A stretch of DNA of 64,000 nt from Solimicrobium sp040544425. GTDB taxonomy: Bacteria; Pseudomonadota; Gammaproteobacteria; Burkholderiales; Burkholderiaceae_D. Positions 1-8,383 of the stretch are shown here, piece by piece. The first letter of the stretch is position 1. Each line of letters starts with the position of its first letter. The stretch covers positions 1 through 64,000 of the forward strand of contig JBEONO010000018.1 in NCBI GenBank assembly GCA_040544425.1, read 5' to 3'. A model generated the notes under the pieces. That model was given only the letters and a program-made list of their open reading frames with translations, did not search any database and had not been told where the DNA came from. A program made the translations under genes and the position numbers.

Positions 1-338
1 CAATGCGGACAGATTTATTTTTAAAATTAAACTTGTCATCCATACTTAACCTTTCAACTACCTCAAATTGATCGCCAGCCAATTGGTCCGGTTTGTGCCG
101 GTAGTTCCCAGTCGCAGACACACACCTACAGTCTGCTGTCTCCCGCATTGCAGACCTAGACCAATGGACGACCATGAATTAAAAAATCTCAAAAAGCAAT
201 TTATTGTTTGTACACTGTCTCTGCCACCACCGAGCATATACCCACATTTAGTTTCTATCTGCTTCGAAAGCATCAGTGACAATACGCTAAAACACAACCT
301 CTGCCGTCGGCTGACTGCCAAACATTTCAGATAGCTGC
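1..338. other. No gene seen at window start
   Basis: This stretch precedes the 3' end of the HAF-repeat gene. The open frames on both strands are short, overlap each other and show no family resemblance or ribosome binding site. I see no RNA gene, long inverted repeat or terminator. It may contain the downstream region of the minus-strand HAF-repeat gene. Confidence 0.5.
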
Positions 339-1466
339 TTAAACAGAATTTGCTTTGAATGACATGCCAAAATATCGTTTGCGGTAAATGACTGCTGCGA
401 TCGCAAGCAACAATACGACGGCAATTTCCAGCATAAACTTGCTACCGCCACTATCGACATATGGCGTCATATTCGAAGGCATGGCCGCTGCGTCATATCC
501 TTGATCTCGCGTCCCAGCAATGACTTGTTCGTAGGTTGCACCAACAACCTGTCCGGCATTATTTATGGAATTGACCACGAACAGACTTTTGCCTGTGCTA
601 TGCAAAATTACTTTATTGTCGCGCCAAACAAATGTCATTTGCACGTCACCAGATTTAATGGTTCCAACAACATCGCCACTGTTGTTGATACCTGTGGCGT
701 AACTATCTCCGTGGCCGATAATTGCACCCAGGTCGACCATGTGTTGGCCGTCGGAAGTGAAGGCATGCCATTGACCGGTTTTGGATTGAGAGCTGCCGAC
801 GATTATGCCGTTGTCATTGATGGCCATCGCAGAACTGGACAGTCCACCGAGTGTACCAAGATCGACCATGCCCCTCGTTGAATCATAAAGAAAGGCATGT
901 CGCGTTCCATTTGCAAGCATCGCTGCCCCAACAACCTGGCCCTTATTGTTAATTGCGTTCGCGTAACTGATTTTGCCGCCAAGCGTTCCCAGATCATGAA
1001 GTTCCTCGCCGTTTTTATACAAGAATGCGTGCCACTCCCCATTGCCTGTATCGGAATAACCAACGGCAGTTCCCTGATTATTGAGGGCCGTTCCCTGACT
1101 ACTGTTGCCGCCCAGTGTGCCGATGACACGTATTCCGTTTTCCTGGTCAAACAAAAATGCTCGGCGGCTTCCATTTTTTACGGTTGTTGATCCGATGACT
1201 TCGCCAAAGTCATTGATTCGCTTTGCGTCGCTTTGATTACCACCCAGCGAGTCGAGCTCTGTCAATTTTCCATTTTCATAAAACACGCCGTGTTGCAATC
1301 CACTATCGTCTATGAGAACAGCCGCTACCTGCCCAGCTGAGTTCATGTCGTAGGCTATGGACCCACCTCCCTTGGGTGATGGAATTCCTAATGACTGTGG
1401 GGTCGCAGTGGCCACGCTTCCAAACAGAAATAAACTAACAAAGACGGCAGACATAGAACATCGCAT
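339..1466 (-). CDS. Secreted HAF-repeat protein with C-terminal membrane anchor
   Basis: The 375-residue product begins with a hydrophobic signal peptide (cut probably after residues ATA, near 22). It then carries about six repeats of roughly 40 residues of the type HAFLY...DLGTLGG...A.AIN..G.VVG, which is the HAF-repeat pattern of extracellular proteins of unknown function. The C-terminus has DSGGS, then a hydrophobic helix (about residues 344-362), then RKR and an eleven-residue tail. That resembles a sorting tail (GlyGly-CTERM or PEP-CTERM type), but no PEP motif is present. The start is supported by AAGGGA seven bases upstream of the ATG. It is AT-richer than most neighbours and appears to be a single transcription unit. 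The actual role is unknown. Confidence 0.8.
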   Translation of the reverse strand: MRCSMSAVFVSLFLFGSVATATPQSLGIPSPKGGGSIAYDMNSAGQVAAVLIDDSGLQHGVFYENGKLTELDSLGGNQSDAKRINDFGEVIGSTTVKNGSRRAFLFDQENGIRVIGTLGGNSSQGTALNNQGTAVGYSDTGNGEWHAFLYKNGEELHDLGTLGGKISYANAINNKGQVVGAAMLANGTRHAFLYDSTRGMVDLGTLGGLSSSAMAINDNGIIVGSSQSKTGQWHAFTSDGQHMVDLGAIIGHGDSYATGINNSGDVVGTIKSGDVQMTFVWRDNKVILHSTGKSLFVVNSINNAGQVVGATYEQVIAGTRDQGYDAAAMPSNMTPYVDSGGSKFMLEIAVVLLLAIAAVIYRKRYFGMSFKANSV

Positions 1467-1694
1467 GATTTGTCCCTTTGGAAAATAGACTTCTGATACT
1501 ACTGAAATTAATTGATAAATTTGGCTTTTAAGAAATCACAATTTCAGTGCAAGCGACTTTTGTGTGGTTTGCATTAAACGCTGCTATCGGTATAACCAGA
1601 CTTCAATCAACGAATTGTGTTTCAGAGAGATCCGCGAAGAGGATTAAATCTCAACAAGCCAATCAAGTTGAGATGTCAGCATCCAGTACGATTA

Positions 1695-1723
1695 AAAACG
1701 GCTTAGATGATCTAAGCCGTTTT
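1695..1723 (-). terminator. Rho-independent terminator after the CBS gene
   Basis: A perfect 13-base-pair inverted repeat (1695-1707 with 1711-1723, loop TGA) lies 12 bases past the stop of the minus-strand CBS gene. Read on the minus strand, the stem ends in a T-run. The A/T-flanked symmetric stem could also work for plus-strand transcripts. Confidence 0.8.
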
Positions 1724-1734
1724 GGGAGAGTAGT

Positions 1735-2181
1735 TTATTCTTCTTGTTCCGCCGGCCAGTCGCGGATATAGGCCTTGAGCATTTTGTTTTCAAAACTCTG
1801 CGCTTCGAGAACGGCCTTGGCCACGTCGTAAAATGAAATCACGCCCAATAACATTCTTGCGTCCATGACCGGCAGATAGCGGGCATGTTTTTCCAGCATG
1901 ACGCGCCGCACTTCATTGATTTCGGTATCGGGGGTGACGGTCAGCGGATGGTCGTCCATATATTTGCGTACCGTGCCCGAACCGAGGGAACCGCCGTTTT
2001 TGTGGATGGCTTTGATCACTTCGCGAAACGACAGCATGCCGACCAGTTCTCCAAACTCCATCACCACCAGAGAACCGATATCTTTTTCTTCCATCACGTT
2101 GACCGCACTCATCATGGATTCGTCGGGTGTGACGGTGTACAGAATGTTGCCTTTAACCTGCAGGATTTCTGAAACTTTCAT
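1735..2181 (-). CDS. Two-CBS-domain protein
   Basis: The 148-residue protein consists almost entirely of two CBS domains (about residues 1-60 and 72-130). They show the usual pattern of a hydrophobic strand plus G.LVGMLSFRE and RYLPVMD...LGVISFYD. Such stand-alone CBS pairs bind adenine nucleotides and act as energy or regulatory sensors; the partner is not evident here. I chose the ATG at 2181 over an upstream TTG (2196) because GGAGG sits just before it. It is transcribed alone, away from metY, and is followed by a strong terminator. Confidence 0.85.
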   Translation of the reverse strand: MKVSEILQVKGNILYTVTPDESMMSAVNVMEEKDIGSLVVMEFGELVGMLSFREVIKAIHKNGGSLGSGTVRKYMDDHPLTVTPDTEINEVRRVMLEKHARYLPVMDARMLLGVISFYDVAKAVLEAQSFENKMLKAYIRDWPAEQEE

Positions 2182-2350
2182 GCTTTCCTCCGCCAAGAAT
2201 TGTTTTACAATTAGCCCCTTATGTAGAATCCAGATTCGGAATCAGGTAGTCAAACATTGGGCTTTACGCGAAACCGGTTGCTCATCTTATACCTATTTAA
2301 ATATCTAACCAAGTCTAATTCCATACCCGTCCAGTTTTCAGAAAGTCACC

Positions 2351-3661
2351 ATGAGCGTTCCAGATTCAGCAGGTTTTGACACTTTGTCACTACACGCCGG
2401 GAGTAGCCCCGACCCGACTACCGGTGCACGTGCCACCCCGATTTATTTCAGTTCTTCGTTTGTCTTTGATGATTCCGACCACGCCGCTTCGCTGTTTAAT
2501 ATGGAGCGCGCCGGTCATGTCTATTCACGCATCTCCAATCCGACCAACGCTGTACTGGAAGAACGCATTGCAGCATTGGAAGGCGGTGTGGCCGGACTGG
2601 CAGTAGCCAGCGGTCAGGCCGCCCTGCATGTCGGACTTGCCACGATCGCTGCAGCCGGTTCGCACATCGTTGCCTCGCGCGCGCTGTACGGCGGCTCGCA
2701 AAATCTGCTGGCCTACACCTTAAAGCGCTTCGGCATTGAGACCACGTTTGTCGATCCGCGCAATCTCGACGCCTGGCGCGCAGCAATCCGCCCGAACACC
2801 AAAGTGTTGTTTGCCGAGACTCTGGGGAACCCGGGTCTCGACGTATTGAATGTCCCGGCAGTAGCGGCACTGGCGCATGAAAATCATTTGCCCTTGATGC
2901 TGGACTCGACGTTCACCACGCCGTATTTGCTGCGCCCGTTTGATCATGGCGCTGACCTGCTGTTTCATTCGGCGACCAAATTTTTGTGCGGGCATGGGAC
3001 GGCAATCGGTGGTTTATTGGTCGACAGCGGTCAGTTCGACTGGCAAAAAGCCTATGACAGCACCGGACGCTTTGCCGAACTGTGCACGCCGTATGACGGA
3101 TTTCACGGTATGGTGTTCAATGAAGAATCAACTTCCGCCGCGTTCGCCTTGCGCGCCCGGCGCGAAGGGGTGCGTGACTTTGGCGCCTGCATGAGTCCGC
3201 ACAATGCGTTCGCGATTTTGCAGGGCATGGAGACCCTGTCCTTGCGGATGGATAAGCACATCGCCAATACCCGCAAAGTCATTGAGTTCCTGGTTGCGCA
3301 TCCGGCGATTGAATCGGTCGCTTATCCTGAACTGGAAAATCATCCGGATTACGAACTGGCCAAGCAGCTGCTGCCAAAAGGTTGCGGTGCGGTGTTTACC
3401 TTTGTATTGAAAGGCAATCGTGCCGCCGGTGCGCGACTGGTTGAATCGCTGCAGTTGTTCTCGCATCTGGCCAATGTCGGCGACGCCAAGTCGCTCATTA
3501 TCCACCCCGCTTCCACAACTCACTTCCGGGTGCCCGCCGATCAGTTGGCTGCTTCAGGTATCAGCGAAGGGACGTTGCGTCTGTCGGTCGGACTGGAAAA
3601 TGTCGACGACCTGATTGCCGATTTGAGTCAGGGCTTGAAAACCGCCTTGAAGGGAGCCTGA
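2351..3661 (+). CDS. metY: O-acetylhomoserine aminocarboxypropyltransferase (sulfhydrylase)
   Basis: A PLP-dependent enzyme of the Cys/Met metabolism family that makes homocysteine (or methionine) from O-acetylhomoserine and sulfide or methanethiol in the cytoplasm. The 436-residue length fits MetY better than the roughly 400-residue MetZ/MetB enzymes. Visible features are the YSRISNPT segment (58-65), the ASGQAA cofactor loop (86-91), D185, and the Schiff-base lysine K210 in HSATK. The gene starts a plus-strand run and is followed one base later by an alpha/beta hydrolase, so the two are probably co-transcribed. I see no SAM-type riboswitch upstream. MetZ (O-succinylhomoserine as substrate) remains an alternative. 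Confidence 0.88.
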   Translation: MSVPDSAGFDTLSLHAGSSPDPTTGARATPIYFSSSFVFDDSDHAASLFNMERAGHVYSRISNPTNAVLEERIAALEGGVAGLAVASGQAALHVGLATIAAAGSHIVASRALYGGSQNLLAYTLKRFGIETTFVDPRNLDAWRAAIRPNTKVLFAETLGNPGLDVLNVPAVAALAHENHLPLMLDSTFTTPYLLRPFDHGADLLFHSATKFLCGHGTAIGGLLVDSGQFDWQKAYDSTGRFAELCTPYDGFHGMVFNEESTSAAFALRARREGVRDFGACMSPHNAFAILQGMETLSLRMDKHIANTRKVIEFLVAHPAIESVAYPELENHPDYELAKQLLPKGCGAVFTFVLKGNRAAGARLVESLQLFSHLANVGDAKSLIIHPASTTHFRVPADQLAASGISEGTLRLSVGLENVDDLIADLSQGLKTALKGA

Positions 3662-3662
3662 C

Positions 3663-4472
3663 ATGATGCTTCAGGTTCTGGGCAATGCGGCCTATTGCTA
3701 CACCGCAGCACGACCATTCAATCCCGATTTACCCAATCTGGTGTTCATTCACGGTGCACAGAACGACCATTCGGTGTGGAGTTTGCAAAGCCGTTATTTT
3801 GCCTACCACGGCTACAATGTCTTCGCATTGGATCTGCCCGGTCATGGTCGCAGCGGCGGTCAGGCATTAACCAGCATCGAAGCCATGTCGGCGTGGCTGA
3901 CAGCCCTGCTTGATGCGGCCGGTATCAGCCAGGCGACTTTGATCGGACACAGCATGGGCTCGCTGATTGCGCTGGAAACTGCGCGCAGCAATCCGCAACG
4001 GGTTGGCAAACTCGCCCTGCTTGGGTTTGCGTATCCGATGAAAGTGGCCGACGCCTTGCTGAATCTGGCGCGCGATGATGAAGCTGCGGCCATCAATATG
4101 GTCGTCAGCTGGTCCCATCTGGGTGCAACGCAGCAAACTGCCAATCCCGGCTTTAATTTGCAGAACAGCGCACGAAGGCTGATGCAGCGCATGTCGGCGA
4201 TCAATCCGTCCCGGTTGTTTTATACCGATTTTGCCGCCTGCAATAATTATCAGCAGGGCGATGCGGCAGCCGCCGTTATCAATCAACAGCAGTGTCCGCT
4301 GCTGTTTGTGATGGCGCAGCAGGATCGCATGACACCCGGCAAAGCCAGCGCCAGGATGCGCGCTGCTATTACCGGTGCCAGTGTGGTTGAAATCAAACAA
4401 TGTGGTCATTCATTGATGACGGAACAACCCGATGCGGTATTTTCTGCATTGGCACAATTTCTTCGGGTTTGA
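3663..4472 (+). CDS. Alpha/beta-fold hydrolase
   Basis: A 269-residue alpha/beta hydrolase with the oxyanion region FIHG (28-31), the DLPGHGRS loop (57-64), the nucleophile elbow GHSMGS (Ser98), a likely acid in QQDRMTP (about residue 221) and the catalytic His in CGHS (about 248). It has no signal peptide, so it is cytoplasmic. It begins one base after the metY stop and is very likely translated from the same message. The substrate is unknown; similar proteins are annotated loosely as lipases or esterases. Its link to methionine synthesis is positional only. Confidence 0.85.
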   Translation: MMLQVLGNAAYCYTAARPFNPDLPNLVFIHGAQNDHSVWSLQSRYFAYHGYNVFALDLPGHGRSGGQALTSIEAMSAWLTALLDAAGISQATLIGHSMGSLIALETARSNPQRVGKLALLGFAYPMKVADALLNLARDDEAAAINMVVSWSHLGATQQTANPGFNLQNSARRLMQRMSAINPSRLFYTDFAACNNYQQGDAAAAVINQQQCPLLFVMAQQDRMTPGKASARMRAAITGASVVEIKQCGHSLMTEQPDAVFSALAQFLRV

Positions 4473-4527
4473 CACACGCCTGTCAAACAAGTCGTTCAGA
4501 ATGCTGCCAACACTGGGTTTAACTACT

Positions 4528-5205
4528 ATGTACAAAAGCGATCAACGACTAATTATTCTCGATGCGGACGGCACCACGATCGATGCCTTTAGCGCCATCA
4601 CGTCTACGTTTTCTCAGCATGGCATGACGCTGGGGAACGAAGACAATTTCCAGAAACGCCACAATTTATTTAAATACATGGGTGGCTTCAAGGAATTCCC
4701 GCGTAATTTCAAAAAGCAGATCAGCCACCGCAAGGGTTTGATCGATACCTTGACTGACGTGTATCGCGACGAAGCGCAGCTGTATCCGGGAATTGCCGAG
4801 CTGGTCCAGCGCCTGATCGACGCGCCCGATATTGTGGTTGGGATTGTGACCCGCAATATTACCAATGAACCGCTGGTCACCCTGTCCAAATTATTTCTGC
4901 GTCACGGGATCGATGTCGAACACCTCGACTTTCTGCGTCACATCCCGCTCAAGCAAAACAAGATTCAAGCATTTAAGGAAATGCGCGAGCAGTTCGGAGT
5001 CAATCCGGCACTGTGTTACGTCTGCGGCGATGAGCATAAGGACTACGACGCAGCCATTGCCACCGGCATGCATCCGTTTATGGTGTCATATGGTTTTGAA
5101 GATCATCAGCGGCTGACCGATAAATTCAATGTCCCGGAAGTGTTAATTGCCAGGACCCCGGTTGAATTGAGCGCACGCGTGGGGCATGCGCTGCATCTGA
5201 AATAA
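4528..5205 (+). CDS. HAD-superfamily hydrolase (phosphatase-like)
   Basis: With the start at ATG 4528 the protein is 225 residues and opens directly into the HAD motif I LDADGTTID (nucleophile D12, acid/base D14). A Thr motif, a lysine in HIPLKQNK, and the VCGDEHKDYDAAIATGM motif IV with its acidic pair follow. These are the elements of a phosphoglycolate-phosphatase-like HAD enzyme. The open frame reaches back to 4432, but that would overlap the preceding hydrolase and add an unconserved N-terminus, so I prefer the internal ATG although its ribosome binding site is weak. The substrate is unknown. Confidence 0.8.
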   Translation: MYKSDQRLIILDADGTTIDAFSAITSTFSQHGMTLGNEDNFQKRHNLFKYMGGFKEFPRNFKKQISHRKGLIDTLTDVYRDEAQLYPGIAELVQRLIDAPDIVVGIVTRNITNEPLVTLSKLFLRHGIDVEHLDFLRHIPLKQNKIQAFKEMREQFGVNPALCYVCGDEHKDYDAAIATGMHPFMVSYGFEDHQRLTDKFNVPEVLIARTPVELSARVGHALHLK

Positions 5206-5210
5206 CGCGG

Positions 5211-5702
5211 TCAGTGGCAATACGAGTACGCCATCATCGCCAGCCCACCGGCAGAGGCACCCCAATACTCAACCGGCGCGCCTAACACCCAGTTCGGATG
5301 CCAGGTCACATTTTCGGGCTTGAAGCGCGACAGGCCGAATGCCGGATTCATCACAAACCATAAAAAATCCTCGATCACCCAAAACAGCATGATGCACGAG
5401 ATCACGCGCGCCTCCAGGTGCCAGCTCAAGCTTCCCATCATGAATAAGGGCAGATGAAAAATTAAGGCGATAAAGGTAAACATCCAGGCGTGATAGCCGG
5501 TCATGGCGCGCCCACCCCAAAACAGGGTCAACAACAGGTGTTGCTCAATGCGCCAGGTCGGCAGATTGACCGCCCATCCTTCCGCCCCCTCGATTTGAAT
5601 CTCGACCTTGGCAAAGAAAAAGCTCAGCAAAAAAACGTACAGCAGCAACAGAAGGCAATGAGTGATATCAATCTGGTTCAACATGTGATTCGGAAAATCC
5701 AT
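5211..5702 (-). CDS. Small conserved-type membrane protein, function unknown
   Basis: 163 residues with about four hydrophobic segments (roughly 13-32, 50-72, 74-93 and 100-120) and conserved-looking Trp/His/Pro residues (YHAWMF, WVIEDFLWFVMNP). I do not recognise the family. The start codon touches the stop of the preceding glycosyltransferase gene (TGAATG), with GGAG inside that gene's last codons, so the two are translationally coupled. It is probably a membrane partner in lipid glycosylation, which is inference from position only. It converges with the HAD gene with five bases between stops. Confidence 0.7.
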   Translation of the reverse strand: MDFPNHMLNQIDITHCLLLLLYVFLLSFFFAKVEIQIEGAEGWAVNLPTWRIEQHLLLTLFWGGRAMTGYHAWMFTFIALIFHLPLFMMGSLSWHLEARVISCIMLFWVIEDFLWFVMNPAFGLSRFKPENVTWHPNWVLGAPVEYWGASAGGLAMMAYSYCH

Positions 5703-6848
5703 TCAGCGCTCCAATACTTGGGTTAATACCTGAGTTAATACCTGAGTTAATACATTGTGTGCAGCATGAGGTTTGGCAGTGCGCAGCTGACTGACTCGCA
5801 TGCCGGCCAGGCGTGCCGGATCAGCCAGCAATTGCCGGATCTTGTAATCGAGTGAGACCAGGTCATGGGCCTTGACAGCCCCGCCATGCTCCATCAGAAA
5901 ATCGCCATTGCGTTCTTCCTGACCGGGGATCGGGTCGACCAGCAGCATCGGCAATCCCATAATCTGGCATTCCGAGCTGGTTAATCCACCGGGTTTGGTA
6001 ATGATGATATCGCTGGCTGCCATCAGGTTTTCGACGCACTTGCTGTAGCCAAGTCCGGCCAGCCGACCGGGATATTGCGTTGCCAATTGCTGCAACTCCG
6101 CCAGACGGGTCGGACTGGTTCCGGCCACGGCAATCACCTGTAACTGTGGATTGAATTTCAACAGCCGCGCCGCAATTTCGGTGACCGTGCCAATCCGCGC
6201 ACCGCCGCACAGAATCAAGGCGGTGTTCAGGTCTGGCTGCAATCCCAATTCAACCCGACAGGCAGCTTGATCCTTTTTCTCTGAAAACACCGCAGAAACC
6301 GGAATGCCGGTGACATGAATCGCTTCAGGAGCGACCTCACGTTCCTGCAATTTAAATGCAACTTCCTCGTTGGCTGCGAAATATCCGTGCATATGCGGCT
6401 GCACCCACAGACTATGCAAATCAAAATCAGTCACCTGCACCCACACCGGGCAGGCCAGTCGTCCCGATTCTTTTTCACGCGCCAGCAGTTCGGCGGGCAG
6501 GAAATGGGTGCAGATAATATGGTCGGGATTGAAGTCGAGGATTTTTTTAATCAGCTTCTTGGTGCACATCTGCTCAATTAAACGGCGCAACATCGAGCTG
6601 ATATCGCCGCGCTGCGCCTCGTCGGTTTTTTTATACAGATAGGCCCACAGTGCCGGAGCGTGGTTGATCAGATGGCGATAGAAATCCGTGTACACCCCAC
6701 GGAAACTGCGTCCGACATAATCCATGACATCAATGTGTTCGGCGACCACCTGACCGAACTGCCCGGAACTTTCCAGCAAAGCCTGGGCGGCGCGAACGTG
6801 ACCAGATCCGGCAGAGACACTGATCATTAACACTCGGGTTTCATGCAT
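5703..6848 (-). CDS. MGDG-synthase-type glycosyltransferase (GT28)
   Basis: 381 residues. The N-terminal part (ISVSAGSGHVRAAQAL, residues 7-22) matches the MGDG synthase N-terminal domain. The C-terminal half carries the GT28 donor site (LCGGARIGTV, ITKPGGLTSSE, GLPMLLVDPIPGQEERN). Enzymes of this type transfer sugar from a nucleotide donor to diacylglycerol or a similar lipid at the inner membrane. The start at 6848 is chosen for GAGG nine bases upstream; an upstream ATG at 6872 adds eight residues. The C-terminus ends in three VLTQ copies followed by VLER, encoded by a 12-bp tandem repeat. The downstream membrane-protein gene is coupled. The acceptor lipid is not inferable. Confidence 0.82.
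   Translation of the reverse strand: MHETRVLMISVSAGSGHVRAAQALLESSGQFGQVVAEHIDVMDYVGRSFRGVYTDFYRHLINHAPALWAYLYKKTDEAQRGDISSMLRRLIEQMCTKKLIKKILDFNPDHIICTHFLPAELLAREKESGRLACPVWVQVTDFDLHSLWVQPHMHGYFAANEEVAFKLQEREVAPEAIHVTGIPVSAVFSEKKDQAACRVELGLQPDLNTALILCGGARIGTVTEIAARLLKFNPQLQVIAVAGTSPTRLAELQQLATQYPGRLAGLGYSKCVENLMAASDIIITKPGGLTSSECQIMGLPMLLVDPIPGQEERNGDFLMEHGGAVKAHDLVSLDYKIRQLLADPARLAGMRVSQLRTAKPHAAHNVLTQVLTQVLTQVLER
5719..5754 (-). repeat. Three 12-bp tandem repeats in the glycosyltransferase 3' end
   Basis: Three 12-base units of the form TGRGTTAATACC lie in tandem inside the reading frame and encode VLTQ three times near the C-terminus. Because the unit is a multiple of three, copy-number change would lengthen or shorten the protein tail without breaking the frame. 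Confidence 0.85.
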
Positions 6849-6919
6849 GCAGGATTTCCTCAACGAGAACAAGCGTGGCCAAGCCAGTCAAATTAACTCG
6901 CCAGTGTAGGCATCGGAAG

Positions 6920-7654
6920 TTACAGCGGTGTGACCAGGCGGCCTGCAGCGATCTCCAGTTCGCGGTCGCACAGATCGGCAACCTTGTGATCATGGGTCAC
7001 CATGACCAGGGTCGAGCCATGCTCGCGATTTAAGGCAAACATCAGATCCATGACTGCCACGCCGGTTACTGCATCCAGGCTACCGGTCGGTTCATCGGCA
7101 AACAGCAAGGGCGGCTGGGTCACGAAAGCGCGTGCCAGCGCGACCCGCTGCTGCTCACCACCCGACAGCAACTTGGGATAATGACGCAGGCGGCTGGCCA
7201 GTCCGACCCGGTCCAGCATCTGCGTAGCCAGTTCGCGTGCCTCGGCAGAACTGTACTGATCGCTGCGCAATTCAAGCGGCAACATCACGTTTTCCAGGGC
7301 AGTCAAGTGACCGAGCAACTGAAATGACTGAAACACAAAACCCAATTGGTGTTTGCGTAGCGCCGCCCTGCCGTCTTCGTCCAGTTTAAAAATATCGACC
7401 CCGTTGATCAGCACCGAACCGCTGCTGGGCACATCGAGACCAGCCAATAATCCCAACAAAGTTGACTTTCCTGACCCGGAAGCTCCCACAACCGCAATTG
7501 TTTGTCCGCCCGGTACGGTAAAATTGATGTCATTCAGAATCGTCAGTTCGCCATTTGCATCGAACACACGCTTGGTCAAGTGGCTCACCTCAATCGCAAC
7601 GGTCGCATTGGGCGCATTGTGGGCATTGGTCAGTTCTGCTGCTGGTGCAATCAT
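6920..7654 (-). CDS. ybbA: ABC transporter ATP-binding protein, LolD/YbbA type
   Basis: About 244 residues with Walker A GASGSGKST, signature LSGGEQQRVALARA, Walker B LLFADEPTG and H-loop VTHDHK. This places it in the LolD/MacB family of ATPases that pair with FtsX-like permeases. The gene sits head-to-head with tesA, the usual ybbA-tesA arrangement. No ybbA-partner permease (YbbP) follows in the window; the next gene downstream on this strand is a glycosyltransferase. An ATG at 7678 would add eight residues but has no ribosome binding site and overlaps the tesA start; 7654 has a modest GAAG upstream. Confidence 0.85.
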   Translation of the reverse strand: MIAPAAELTNAHNAPNATVAIEVSHLTKRVFDANGELTILNDINFTVPGGQTIAVVGASGSGKSTLLGLLAGLDVPSSGSVLINGVDIFKLDEDGRAALRKHQLGFVFQSFQLLGHLTALENVMLPLELRSDQYSSAEARELATQMLDRVGLASRLRHYPKLLSGGEQQRVALARAFVTQPPLLFADEPTGSLDAVTGVAVMDLMFALNREHGSTLVMVTHDHKVADLCDRELEIAAGRLVTPL

Positions 7655-7676
7655 GTCATTTTCTTCAGGGTTAAGC

Positions 7677-8330
7677 ATGCATAAAGTTATAAGTCAGTCG
7701 GTCAAAAAAATCCGTCATCTGCTGATCGCCACGGTGATGGTCGCCTCTGCAGGGATTGCGTATTCTGCACCAAAAACCGTTCTCGTGGTGGGCGACAGCT
7801 TGTCAGCCGAATATGGCCTGGCGCGTGGACAGGGTTGGGTCGCATTGCTGGAACAGCGATTGCAACAGAAAAAAATGGATGTTGTGGTGATCAATGCCAG
7901 CATCAGTGGTGAGACCACCAGCGGCGCGGCATCGCGGATTGCGGAGTTACTAAAAAAACACCACCCCGACACGGTCATTATCGAACTCGGTGGCAATGAC
8001 GGTCTGCGCGGACTGCCGATACCGGCCGCCGAACAAAATCTCCGCAGCCTGATCACCGCCAGCCAGTCCGCGAGGGCGAAGGTCCTGCTGGTCGGCATGC
8101 AGATTCCGCCCAATTACGGTCGCACGTATACCGATAAATTTACGGGGATGTATGGCGACATCGCCAAGGAGACGCACGTGCCGCTGGTGCCATTTTTGCT
8201 GGAAGGCGTAGCCAGCAAACCGGAGTTATTTCAGGCCGATCACATCCATATGGTGGCCGGGGCGCACCCACAGATCCTGGATAATGTCTGGCCCTATTTG
8301 CTGCCACTGCTTTCCAGAACTGGCAAATGA
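7677..8330 (+). CDS. tesA: Multifunctional acyl-CoA thioesterase I / arylesterase (GDSL)
   Basis: 217 residues with a signal peptide (cut probably after IAYSA, near residue 31), then the SGNH hydrolase blocks: GDSLS with nucleophile Ser41, the Gly and Asn of ELGGNDGLRG, and D188-x-x-H191 near the end. TesA is a periplasmic thioesterase/lysophospholipase. The open frame extends far upstream into antisense of ybbA, but ATG 7677 is preceded by CAGGG six bases away and starts the signal peptide. Its ATG overlaps, on the opposite strand, a possible upstream ATG of ybbA within a GCATGC palindrome. Confidence 0.9.
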   Translation: MHKVISQSVKKIRHLLIATVMVASAGIAYSAPKTVLVVGDSLSAEYGLARGQGWVALLEQRLQQKKMDVVVINASISGETTSGAASRIAELLKKHHPDTVIIELGGNDGLRGLPIPAAEQNLRSLITASQSARAKVLLVGMQIPPNYGRTYTDKFTGMYGDIAKETHVPLVPFLLEGVASKPELFQADHIHMVAGAHPQILDNVWPYLLPLLSRTGK

Positions 8331-8383
8331 GGCCGGCGTGAACTAGACTGGATCATCGTCCGATGACTATCAGGGAGAACAGT

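Noticed and set aside
501..1190. Plus-strand open frames opposite the HAF-repeat gene
   Set aside because: They mirror the repeats of the real minus-strand gene and have no ribosome site.
2197..2350. Possible SAM or other riboswitch before metY
   Set aside because: No conserved helices or long leader could be recognised by eye.
7353..7676. 108-codon N-terminal extension of tesA
   Set aside because: It is antisense to ybbA, and the true tesA start at 7677 has its own ribosome site and begins the signal peptide.
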